46,747 nucleotides of DNA from a virus, in IMG/VR virus record IMGVR_UViG_3300012936_000028, positions 1 through 46,747 of that record; one strand, 5' to 3'. Positions 1 to 8,600 of the stretch are shown here, piece by piece. The position numbers and the translations under genes are program-made. Position 1 is the stretch's first letter. Each line of letters opens with the position of its first letter. The notes beneath the pieces are model-generated. The model was not told the origin of the DNA. It ran no database searches and was given only the letters and a program-made list of their open reading frames with translations.

Positions 1-513
1 TCCTTCTTTCATCATAAAGGCTCCAGGAGTTGAAGGCTCACTAACAAAGTCCCAACAAATAAGTTGAAAATCGTCTTGAACTATTTGCATATTACCTTCA
101 GTTCTTGTGCTACCGACACCTCGAGAAGATATACCTAGCGTTACTCCACTTTCAACCAAAGATTGTAAGATTTTACCACTAGGAGTGTTAAGTATCTCAA
201 CAGTTCCGTAAACAACATTACCTTCCATATAAGCTTCTTTTATATTATGAGAAGCATTTTTAAGTTCAACTACTGAAGAGTCTGGGTGGTCAAGTTCACC
301 AAGCGCTCTATTTTCTTTAATAAATTTTTGATAATTTCTAATTTCTCTTTCGAGAATAGCTTTTGGATAAACTCTACCGTTTTGATTAAGAGTTTCAGCT
401 TTTTGTAATATACCTTTCATTATTAAAGGTTGACCAGGTTGTCTTTGCTCTTTAATTACTTTTGGGTCGTATTCAAAATTAACCCATTCTGTAATAAGTC
501 TTTGTGCTCCCAT
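1..513 (-). CDS. 21: Prohead core protease, gp21-like (3' end cut by window)
   Basis: Serine protease of the T4 gp21 (peptidase U9/S80) type, which cleaves scaffold and capsid proteins during head maturation. Only the first 171 residues are in the window; the frame is open to base 1. Visible family signatures are ALGELDHP at about residues 70-77 (catalytic His76) and GISSRGVGS at 127-135 (candidate catalytic Ser130). Both match the ALGELNHP and GVSSRGLGS blocks of T4 gp21 as I recall them. The ATG at 513 follows AGGAG at good spacing and lies one base after the stop of the preceding gene. The position just after the portal gene and one unknown gene matches the T4 order 20-67-68-21. The catalytic assignment is by family analogy. 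Confidence 0.9.
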   Translation of the reverse strand, partial: MGAQRLITEWVNFEYDPKVIKEQRQPGQPLIMKGILQKAETLNQNGRVYPKAILEREIRNYQKFIKENRALGELDHPDSSVVELKNASHNIKEAYMEGNVVYGTVEILNTPSGKILQSLVESGVTLGISSRGVGSTRTEGNMQIVQDDFQLICWDFVSEPSTPGAFMMKEG

Positions 514-514
514 T

Positions 515-1342
515 TTATTCTCCTACTAACTCTTCTTTTAATTTTGCAACAATTAAAAACTTTTGAAGATTTTCTTTTGTAAGATCGTTGCTATCTAAAT
601 TGCTAATCTTAGCTTTTATGTTTTGGTTTTTTTCAACAAGAATATTGTTATTACATGTTCTTATATAGCTATCTAGCTTTTTAATACAACTTTCTTTTAA
701 TAATTTATAATTGTCGCTTATTAAATCAGCGTCGTCTTTAATAAAATTGCTAATTAATTTTTGTTGTGACTCATTTAAGATAGGATTATACTTTTCATTA
801 AACTTTTTGTTCATTATTCTATAAGTTAATGGGTCAACCTTGATTGGAATATTAGGCCTGTCTTCTTTTTTGTTTTCTGTAAGCCTGTTATGAAGCTTTA
901 TTTCATACTCAGTAGTTTTTTCAAAGTTGCCATCAATATCTCTCCATTCATTTAAAAGAGTTTGAATAGTTGCAAACATTCTATAATCAGTAATTTTTTC
1001 TTCAAAAATTGTACCTTTTCCAAAACAGTAATTTAAATCTTTTATTAATAAAGATTTTTCTTGCTCCAACTTTTTACTATCAAACATGTTATTACACGCT
1101 TTTTTTGCTTCAGAAATAATGGATGACGCAAGTTGATCTGATACGTTGGACGTGTTTAATAATGCCTTAAAAAGCTTATGTTCTTTATATAATTGAGTAT
1201 TTTTTTTAAAATGCTTGGCAATTATATTAGTTGCTAACTCTGCATCTTTTTTATTTTCTTCTAACAGTTTATTACAAATAAAAAGAACAATTTGCTCGTA
1301 AATAATACCAACGTTTCTTTTTTTATTATGAGATCTAGACAT
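515..1342 (-). CDS. Unknown 275-residue protein between portal and protease
   Basis: I do not recognise a characterised family. The protein is 275 residues, strongly charged (Lys, Glu and Asp rich) and reads as mostly helical, with no membrane segment or signal peptide. Its ATG overlaps the portal stop by one base (TAATG), with a GGGGA sequence upstream, so it is probably translationally coupled to the portal. In T4 the slot between portal gp20 and protease gp21 is filled by the small prohead core proteins gp67 and gp68. A core or scaffold role is therefore a reasonable positional guess, but the protein is larger and no sequence similarity to them is evident to me. Confidence 0.75.
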   Translation of the reverse strand: MSRSHNKKRNVGIIYEQIVLFICNKLLEENKKDAELATNIIAKHFKKNTQLYKEHKLFKALLNTSNVSDQLASSIISEAKKACNNMFDSKKLEQEKSLLIKDLNYCFGKGTIFEEKITDYRMFATIQTLLNEWRDIDGNFEKTTEYEIKLHNRLTENKKEDRPNIPIKVDPLTYRIMNKKFNEKYNPILNESQQKLISNFIKDDADLISDNYKLLKESCIKKLDSYIRTCNNNILVEKNQNIKAKISNLDSNDLTKENLQKFLIVAKLKEELVGE

Positions 1343-3381
1343 TAGTCGTTATCCCCTTCTTCAAATAGATTGTCATCTATAACTATATCGTAATCGTTGT
1401 CATTTGATTCACTTAATAATTTATTTTTACTGCCAATATTTAGCTTATTTGACATGTTTTCCAAGTCTTTTGTCATTCTCATATTAAGTTGTTTGTTTAT
1501 ATATTCACTAAAAACTGGACTTTGAGGAAGAATGCCATCCATCAAATCAGAAGATTTTATTACAGAAACTGGGTTTGAATAATTTCCTCTAAATGCATGA
1601 ATTCCTGTGTCTTGTGAACCTAAACCACCAAGTTTAGGATTAAGATCTTTTGAAGTAAGACCAGTACTGTTTGCATTCGCTTTTATTGGTTTAGTACTTT
1701 TATCTTTCTTTTTATCATTATCTTCTTCGTCTTCAGAATCATCTTCTAAAAGTTTATCATATTCAGCAAAGTCTTTTTCAGACATTAAACCACCTTTTTT
1801 AATTTCACTTGAAAATAGGTCGCCTAAGCCTCCACCTGCATCATCTCCTCCACCTGCATCATCTCCTCCGCCTGCTTCATCTCCTCCACCCCCAAACAAG
1901 TCTGCGCCTCCGCCTGCTTCATCTCCTCCACCTGCATCATCTCCTCCATCTTCGTCGCCAAACATTATATTATCTTTTTGAGGTAATTGCAAACCTTCAA
2001 GTTCCATATCTCTAATTTTATCTTTTTCTCGACCTTTTTCAATTCTAGCAATTTCATCATCATTTAGATCAATTATATGTTTTCTAATCCATTCTTTGTC
2101 AACAAAGCCTTCGGGGGCTGCGCTTGCTATGTCAAATTTAGTTCTTATTAACTCAAGCTTTTGTTGTTGTGCGATACTTGAAGGATTGCTTAACCTTAAA
2201 TCAAAGTCTAACAGAGTTTCATCTGAGTAACCATGTACGTATAGATGAATCATTGCAATTTTATTTAATTCTGATACGATTGTTTTTTGAATTCTTTGAA
2301 TTGTTCTACTAAATCTTATATCTTCTTGCGCGAGTGTTGCTTTAGCTCCAATGTCTTCATCATAACCAAGGTATGCTTTAGGTATTTTAAGTGCTGCAAA
2401 TAGCTTTTTTTGTATATATTCTACATCTTCAATTGCAGTTGTATTTGAACCACCCGCAAGAGTATCAATTCTTGTCCCAGTATCTCCTCCTCTAACTGGC
2501 AAGAAATAATCTTCGTCAACAGAAAGTGGATTATATCTTAAGTCTACTTGACCTGTTGTCTTATCAATTACTGCATTTCTCTTCAAAGAAGTCTGGGCTT
2601 GTTCCAAATAATCAGCAATATTTTCAGGAGGAATATTACCTACATCAATATAAAAAACTCGTCGTTCAGGCGATCTAATTACTCTATAAACTAACATTGC
2701 ATCTTCGATAAGTATGAGCTGTCTCCATACTCTTCGGGCTCCTTCTAAAACAGATGAACCGTAAGGTAAAAATGCATCATTACCTAAAAGTCTAAAGTGA
2801 GAAATTTGCCAGTTTTCAAGCATCTTATTTCCTTGAGTCACCCACCTAAATCTAACCGCACCTGGGTCTTCTGGATCAAAACCTTCTTCACGTTCCATTT
2901 CAGAAATAGGTATCGGAAATACGTTGACAACGCCATATTCTGGGTGAATATCATTAAATAAGAAAAAGTCACCGTATTTGCAAAGATTTCTAACCCACAT
3001 TGCTAAGTTAAAATCAATGTTTAACGTGTCATAAAAAAGTTCATGAAGAATTTTCTTTATCATTCTATTCTCTGAATAAATATGTAAGACATTACCTTCT
3101 ACATCTGGTGAAACACATTCTTCCGAGTAAATATCCAAAGCTGAAGATATTTCAGGCGTTGCTTCCATTTCTGAAAAGTCTGAATATCTTGCCATTCTGT
3201 CGTAAGAGCCATAAGCACTTAAAGTTGAGTTATAAACATCACTATGCGCTTTTTTAAAAACTTCCAAAGAAGATCTTGTATTAGACTTTGTATTTAAGTT
3301 TTTAATTTTTCTTCGAACAACTGGGCCTGATCTAAAAAGATCTGTTAGTTTTTTAAATAAACTAGGATTTTCTTTTGCCAT
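1342..3381 (-). CDS. 20: Portal protein, gp20-like
   Basis: Portal vertex protein: a ring at one capsid corner through which the terminase pumps DNA and to which the neck attaches. The 679-residue product starts at an ATG two bases after the terminase stop, with AGGAAG upstream. The N-terminal half carries the segment YSDFSEMEATPEISSALDIY (from about residue 66) typical of T4-type portals. It also follows the large terminase and precedes the protease. T4 gp20 is about 520 residues; the extra length is C-terminal and includes an acidic, Gly-rich block of six-residue units (GGDDAG or GGDEAG) at about residues 475-525, followed by a charged tail rich in Asp, Glu and Lys. The block is encoded by 18-bp DNA repeats. 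It probably forms a flexible surface segment; its function is unknown. Confidence 0.9.
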   Translation of the reverse strand: MAKENPSLFKKLTDLFRSGPVVRRKIKNLNTKSNTRSSLEVFKKAHSDVYNSTLSAYGSYDRMARYSDFSEMEATPEISSALDIYSEECVSPDVEGNVLHIYSENRMIKKILHELFYDTLNIDFNLAMWVRNLCKYGDFFLFNDIHPEYGVVNVFPIPISEMEREEGFDPEDPGAVRFRWVTQGNKMLENWQISHFRLLGNDAFLPYGSSVLEGARRVWRQLILIEDAMLVYRVIRSPERRVFYIDVGNIPPENIADYLEQAQTSLKRNAVIDKTTGQVDLRYNPLSVDEDYFLPVRGGDTGTRIDTLAGGSNTTAIEDVEYIQKKLFAALKIPKAYLGYDEDIGAKATLAQEDIRFSRTIQRIQKTIVSELNKIAMIHLYVHGYSDETLLDFDLRLSNPSSIAQQQKLELIRTKFDIASAAPEGFVDKEWIRKHIIDLNDDEIARIEKGREKDKIRDMELEGLQLPQKDNIMFGDEDGGDDAGGGDEAGGGADLFGGGGDEAGGGDDAGGGDDAGGGLGDLFSSEIKKGGLMSEKDFAEYDKLLEDDSEDEEDNDKKKDKSTKPIKANANSTGLTSKDLNPKLGGLGSQDTGIHAFRGNYSNPVSVIKSSDLMDGILPQSPVFSEYINKQLNMRMTKDLENMSNKLNIGSKNKLLSESNDNDYDIVIDDNLFEEGDND
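1835..1948 (-). repeat. 18-bp tandem repeats inside the portal gene
   Basis: Five near-identical 18-bp units (plus-strand form CCTGCATCATCTCCTCCA) occupy 1835-1852, 1853-1870, 1871-1888, 1913-1930 and 1931-1948. A 24-base non-unit insert separates the third and fourth. Differences between copies are single bases. Read on the minus strand, each unit encodes Gly-Gly-Asp-(Asp/Glu)-Ala-Gly, and the insert encodes a segment containing ADLF. The unit length is a multiple of three, so copy-number change would keep the frame. The block is visibly more GC-rich than its surroundings. Confidence 0.95.
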
Positions 3382-3383
3382 TA

Positions 3384-5006
3384 TTACTTCCTAATTAACC
3401 AATCTAAATTACCTAATGGGTTATTTCTTGTTATTTCACTATTTTTATCTGTAAATTTATTGCCTGGCATAAAAACTGGTATCATTGGATTTACAGAGCT
3501 TTGATTATTTCTATAAAAAGGTGATATTATTGTATTATCAACTTTCGTATTGTTAACTTCCATGCCTTTTAAAATAGCATCAGCTTGCTGCATTTGTGCA
3601 ACATTATAACTGCTCGAATTACTTCCAGCTAACCAGCAACCAATAGCAATCGACATAATGAGGTCATCATTATAACCTTTCATAGCTGTTATTTTTTTAC
3701 CATTCCATATAAATGTTTTTAATTCTGAAAAAAGTCTGTGAGAGTAAGTTTTTACCACGCCGTTTCTAAGACTTTCTTCAAGATTAGCAAGAATCTTATC
3801 TCTACTTTCTTTACTTGTAGTAAATCCTGCTTTTCCTATGTTGTTTGATCCACCGTAAAGATATTCGTATTTTTCTTTTTCTTTTGCAAAATAAATATTT
3901 TTATAGCCTAAATCAGATAACTTAACAAGCATTGTATAACCATAAGCGTTATTTTCTGGGCAAACCATCGCTGTATTGAATCTCTTGGCAATATCGTAAA
4001 CTAGTGAAGCAAATTGATCCGGAGGTATTTTGCCTTTAAACTCTGAGGATATCGACATGTTTTTTGTGTTTATTACATGAAATGTTGAATAGTCGCCACT
4101 GTCACCTCTAGCAATGTCAGCTGATAGTATGTAATTTACTCCTTCAACTGGATATTCCCAATACCATATATTATTATTAGGCCCGCTTTTTTCAATAGGC
4201 TCTTTAGTTAAAACTCTAATTTTGTCTAAAACATCGTTTGTTAAAAACGTATCACCAGATGATGCAAAATCACAAAGAAGCTCTTGCGCAACTTGTTTTT
4301 TAGACATATTCTTGGTTTCTTTTTCAAACCAACTATCATTTCTTTCTGGATGAACATCCCACATAAGCTTTATAGAATTAAATTCATTTTCTTTTCTTTC
4401 AGCTTTTGTGTATATTTCATGATACTGTCCACCAACGCCATTTGGCGTTGAAAGAAGAATAGCTCGGCCGCCAGTGGACAATGTTGGGTATAGACCCATC
4501 CAAAGCTCGTCAAAATTTCTAACAAATGCGGCTTCGTCGACTATCAAAAGAGATAAAGCTTCTGAACGTCCGGCATCTTCTGACGTGGGTACTGCTTTAA
4601 TTTGTGATCCATTGGAAAATTCAACCTGCTGCTTGTTATTAGCAGTTATAGTAGGTACTAATAGCCATTTCGGCATTGATTTTATATAAGTCTTAACTTT
4701 TCTTATAAAATTTTGAGCAACTGCTAATTTTGTTGCAATAATCAATATGTTTTTTTCTTTATAAAAAACGGATTGCCAAACAGCATATGCAGCAACTAAA
4801 GTTGACAAACCTAACTGTCTAGACTTTAATATGATATTAAATCTATGCTCATTAAAGTCTTTAACACAATCATCTTGAAAAGGAAATGTATTAAACTTAA
4901 TTAATCCACGTAACGGGTGTTGTATTTTTAAATACTTGTTCATAAAGTAGACAGGATCTTTGCCACACTTTATTATTTCATTAATTTGCCCGTTTCTAGT
5001 TTTCAT
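3384..5006 (-). CDS. 17: Terminase large subunit, gp17-like
   Basis: ATP-driven DNA packaging motor with a headful nuclease. The 540-residue length is close to the T4-type norm (610 in T4). Visible motifs are the Walker A-type SRQLGLST at 62-69, Walker B LLIVDEAAF with Asp157 and Glu158, the ATPase coupling motif LLSTPNG, and the RNase H-like nuclease core. The nuclease core shows Asp297 in SADIARGD, an acidic block around CPENNAYG, and a C-terminal YNDDLIMS. The usual Walker A lysine is replaced by Leu67 (T4 has SRQLGKTT); Lys61 or Arg63 may serve instead, as in other deviant terminase P-loops. The ATG at 5006 lies 7 bases after the upstream stop and has no strong Shine-Dalgarno, but a TATAAATA box sits 20 bases upstream. 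The portal gene follows after two bases. Confidence 0.95.
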   Translation of the reverse strand: MKTRNGQINEIIKCGKDPVYFMNKYLKIQHPLRGLIKFNTFPFQDDCVKDFNEHRFNIILKSRQLGLSTLVAAYAVWQSVFYKEKNILIIATKLAVAQNFIRKVKTYIKSMPKWLLVPTITANNKQQVEFSNGSQIKAVPTSEDAGRSEALSLLIVDEAAFVRNFDELWMGLYPTLSTGGRAILLSTPNGVGGQYHEIYTKAERKENEFNSIKLMWDVHPERNDSWFEKETKNMSKKQVAQELLCDFASSGDTFLTNDVLDKIRVLTKEPIEKSGPNNNIWYWEYPVEGVNYILSADIARGDSGDYSTFHVINTKNMSISSEFKGKIPPDQFASLVYDIAKRFNTAMVCPENNAYGYTMLVKLSDLGYKNIYFAKEKEKYEYLYGGSNNIGKAGFTTSKESRDKILANLEESLRNGVVKTYSHRLFSELKTFIWNGKKITAMKGYNDDLIMSIAIGCWLAGSNSSSYNVAQMQQADAILKGMEVNNTKVDNTIISPFYRNNQSSVNPMIPVFMPGNKFTDKNSEITRNNPLGNLDWLIRK

Positions 5007-5013
5007 ATTAAAA

Positions 5014-5385
5014 TTATTTTATTTCGTATTTATATGTACAAGAGTACTTAAGTTTTCTAAATGGGCTGTAAGGACTTATTGTGAGTGTTTCTATGTCATC
5101 ACAAATACCTAGTTTTTTTGTTGCAAGTGGTCTCCCAGATTTATCTTTAAATTCTTTTTTAATTGTTCTAAGTCTTGAAGTAATCATTTCATTTGACTCT
5201 TTTTTAAGACTTTTCATTTGATAATGTAAGTCTGATTCTCTTGATGAATTCAATATAGTTACATATGTAATATGCATTTCTTCACCAACAAGTCGTGTCT
5301 TTGTTTTTCTAGAACCATCTTCTGAGCTACAGTTATATACGTTATCTATAGCACTTGATAGTCCGTCTATTAAATCGTATTCCAT
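5014..5385 (-). CDS. Unknown 123-residue protein upstream of large terminase
   Basis: I do not recognise a family. The protein has 123 residues, is basic and Ser-rich, and has no membrane segment. The middle (about residues 60-85) reads as a charged helix, and the end SPYSPFRKLKYSCTYKYEIK looks like beta strands. The ATG at 5385 follows AGAGG with good spacing and comes after a 40-base gap containing a tandem AT-rich repeat. It lies directly before the large terminase, where T4 has the small terminase. However, a better small-terminase candidate is at 41007-41378, so I do not assign that role here. A head or neck accessory role is possible, from position only. Confidence 0.7.
   Translation of the reverse strand: MEYDLIDGLSSAIDNVYNCSSEDGSRKTKTRLVGEEMHITYVTILNSSRESDLHYQMKSLKKESNEMITSRLRTIKKEFKDKSGRPLATKKLGICDDIETLTISPYSPFRKLKYSCTYKYEIK
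5027..5034 (-). promoter_or_regulatory. Candidate T4-type late promoter box before terminase
   Basis: The minus strand reads TATAAATA here, the exact T4 late -10 consensus, ending 20 bases before the terminase ATG at 5006. It lies inside the last codons of the 123-residue gene. The spacing equals that of the box before the gp25-like gene (39000-39007), and the window encodes a gp55-like sigma factor. The AT-rich background makes chance matches common, so this is tentative. Confidence 0.4.
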
Positions 5386-5404
5386 TTTAAACCTCTTGAA
5401 AACA

Positions 5405-5425
5405 TAATTATATACTAATTATATA
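5405..5425 (-). repeat. Tandem 10-bp repeat in intergenic gap
   Basis: Two perfect copies of TAATTATATA (plus strand) lie at 5405-5414 and 5416-5425, separated by one base, so the period is 11 bp. On the minus strand each copy reads TATATAATTA and contains a TATAAT hexamer. They fill the first half of the only gap between the zinc-ribbon gene and the 123-residue gene, upstream of its AGAGG ribosome binding site. They could be duplicate -10 boxes or a paired protein site one helical turn apart. Confidence 0.6.
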
Positions 5426-5695
5426 TTACGCTTTGATATTTGGTCGCCAGCCTTTTTTCCATTTAACTTTATTATGATAATAGTAAGTTATATAACAATT
5501 TTCACAAACGTTAGCCTCTTTCATTGCTTCAACATCTTCTACAGTAGAAATTAGTGTATCACAAAAACTACATGAAATGTCAACAGGCTTATAACCTATT
5601 GGTCTAACAAAACGTATGCCGTTGTATTTTTTTTCTTCTAAATTTTTGTCAATTTTGTGCCATTTATCGTCATCATTATTATCTACAGTTAACAT
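5426..5695 (-). CDS. Small zinc-ribbon protein
   Basis: An 89-residue protein with two Cys pairs, CSFC and CENC, about 25 residues apart (residues near 43 and 68). This is a typical four-cysteine zinc ribbon. The C-terminus is rich in Tyr, Trp and Lys. The ATG at 5695 lies inside the end of the Mre11-Rad50 gene (17-base overlap), so the two are probably co-translated. Zinc-ribbon proteins of this size are common in phages and may bind nucleic acid or host transcription factors. No specific function can be read from the sequence. Confidence 0.8.
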   Translation of the reverse strand: MLTVDNNDDDKWHKIDKNLEEKKYNGIRFVRPIGYKPVDISCSFCDTLISTVEDVEAMKEANVCENCYITYYYHNKVKWKKGWRPNIKA

Positions 5696-8600
5696 AAGAG
5701 TCTTGACCTTTCATTGAAATCTCTATATTTTTATCTACAATATCTTTTATCGCATCAACATGTGATATTATCAGTATAGTCTTAAAATATTTTTTTAAAC
5801 TATTAAGAAGTCTTGCGCAAGCTTCTATGTTAGTATCATCAAGGGCTCCAAAACCTTCATCAATAATAAATATGTCAGACTTTGGAAGATAAGATATGTT
5901 AATTAGTGCAACTCTAATAGCAATAGAAGCAATCATTTTTTCCATTCCACTAGCACATTCAATAATTCTTTTTGAATCACCATAGTCTATATAAACGTTT
6001 AAATTGTTGTTAAAAGATTCTTCTTGAATTTCTATTTTAAAAGAAGTCACGCCATTGAGAATATTATTGATTTCTTTGTTAATTCTAGGTAAACAAGAAT
6101 TAATAAGAACAGCAGGTATACCTTTTTTTGAAACTGCGTATGTAAACATATCATAAAGTTTCCATTCTGAAATTATTTTACTATAATTTTCTTGACGGCT
6201 TTTTATTTCTTGAATACTTCTTTTCAGTCTAAATAATTCAAATTGTTTTTCTTTGTTTTTTCTTTCTAAGGAGAATATATCATCTTGTACTTTATTTAAT
6301 TTTGTTTTGCCTTTTTCAACTTCTTTAATTATATTGTCATTGTTTGATTCTTTAAGCTCGCTAAGAATAATTTCTAAATTTTCAAGTTCTTTTTTTAAAT
6401 TTAAACTTTTTTCTTTGCAAATTAATTCTTTTTCTAAAAGTCTTTCTAGATCAAGTTTAAGACGATATTCAGAGTTTAGTATTGAGTTGTATTTTTTTAT
6501 TTTTTTATCAATTTCTTGCCCTTTTAACTTATTAATAACACTTCTGATCTCAAAAATTGAACCTTCTATTTCAGATATGTTATTAGACATTTCTTTGCTA
6601 TTGTTTTTAGCTTCGTGGGCTTTCTTTATAAACTTACAATTTAAGAAATGGTCACCGCATGGAACTTGGTCGAGTATCTTAATTTCTCGATTATCAGATT
6701 TTTGTTGATTAATAAGATTTTTTTTCTCAAAATTAAACTTTTTAATTTTGTTTAGAAGATTGTCTAGTTTTTGCTTGTCACTTTCAAGATCACTGATAGT
6801 GTGATTCAACTTAAAGTTTTTAATTTTTTCTAATTTTTCTTTTATTAAATCTAAATTGTTTTTTATATCTTTAACGTTTATTGTATTTTTATCAATTTTA
6901 CTTTCAATAAATTGTATTTCTTTGCTACACGAATCCATTGTGTAGCCTGATGGGTGTTTATTAATATTTTTGTCTAAATTTGATATATTAATATTTATAG
7001 CTAATTCTTCAGATCTTAAATTTGATATTTTTTCTTCATTTAACTCTATTTCTCTACTATTATTTAAAATATCTTTATTTACATTTTCAATTAAAAAGTC
7101 CCAATTTTCTTCGTTTATTGATTTTAATTTATTTTTTAATACAATATAGTCTTCTCTAGAGTTTTTATGTAAATTTTCAAAAATATCTAGATTAAGAAAT
7201 TTTGATAAAACAGCTTTTCTTGCACTAGACTTTTCTTTAATAAACGTATTCATTTCTCCTTGTGAAGCAAAACTTGTATAAAGAAAGTCTTCAGCAGAGC
7301 CAATTAAGTTTTTCAATATTTTATCAGTTTCTCTTCTCTGCTCTTCAGTTTCATCAAAATCAATATCGTTTCTTTTAAGTTCTAGACTTGTGCTAGCGGA
7401 AGTTATACCTTTTTTATTTGTTTTTTTAATAGTTTTTCTGATTACATCGTAGTTTTTAGAACCAACTGAAATATTAACATTAGCAGTACAATCGCCTTTT
7501 CTAATGTTAACAATATCTTGATTTTTTATTGAACCTCTATCTGATGTGTTAAAAAGAGTGTACATTAAAGTACCAGGTATTGAAGACTTACCTGATCGAT
7601 TGTTACCAAATAACCCTACTACACCTGAAAGATTTGAAAAATTAATATGGTTATCTTTCCCGTAAGAAAAGGTGTTACTAAAGCTCATTGAGTTAATTGA
7701 CCAATTATCTTTAAACATAGATAAAGTCTCTGGTATCTCATCTAATTTAACCTTAAAAATACTATTAAGACTGTCAAGAGTTTTTTTGTCAATATCTTGA
7801 TATAAACTTTTTAACAATAAATTTCTTTCACTACATTTTCTTATATCAAAATTATTTTCTTTAATAATGTTGTTGTTCGATCTAGCATGTTCAGGTATGT
7901 TGCTTAAAACTTGATAAACAATTTCTTTTGCTTCTTTATCGTTCTTTAAGTAATAATGTAATAATTTTATTTCTGCCTGAGAGATATAATTTTCTGATTT
8001 TACTCTAAACCTTGTTTTCTTTTTTATTCTTTCACAAAACTTTATTGTTTTTTCAACAGAATCTTTCCAGTCAATTGTTATAAAAGGATGAGGGTTATCT
8101 ATTTTAATAAACCTACTGCTAAAGTCATATTTGTTTTCAATTTCCCATATCAAGTAACCTTTGAGAATATCTTCACCATAGTTTTGTTGTATAGTTGATC
8201 CTGGATAGGCAACTCTTTTTTCTGAATCTAGATACTGCATTTTGTGAATATCACCTAAAAATGCAAAGTCGTATTCATCAAAAAAGTCTAGTCCCACTTC
8301 ACCATCAAGCTCCCAGTCGACATCTGTCTTAGAACCCCATACTGCGCCGTGAAAGCAAGCAATATTAATCTGATTTTTAACAGGTTTAACTAAGTCCCAG
8401 TTTTTCTGGTCAAAACAAGAAAAAACTGCCCAATTCATATCAGTATTAGGTATCGGATATACACCACTTTTTTTATAGAGAAATATGTTGTCGTTATTTA
8501 ATGCTTCCACTATCGGCGTTATCGCATCTTGTCGATTTTCATTTAAAATTAATCCATCATGATTACCTAAAATTACATGAGTAGGCGATATCTTAGCTAG

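Noticed and set aside
1607-1981. Plus-strand frame of 124 residues rich in Pro and Ser
   Set aside because: It is the antisense of the Gly/Asp repeat of the portal gene; its low-complexity sequence comes from the 18-bp repeats and it has no ribosome binding site.
5014-5385. Small terminase, from its place before the large terminase
   Set aside because: No gp16-like helix pattern, and the protein at 41007-41378 fits that family better.
6253-6708. Plus-strand frame of 151 residues
   Set aside because: Antisense of the Rad50 coiled coil; Ser/Phe/Leu composition is the shadow of Lys/Glu/Asn codons.
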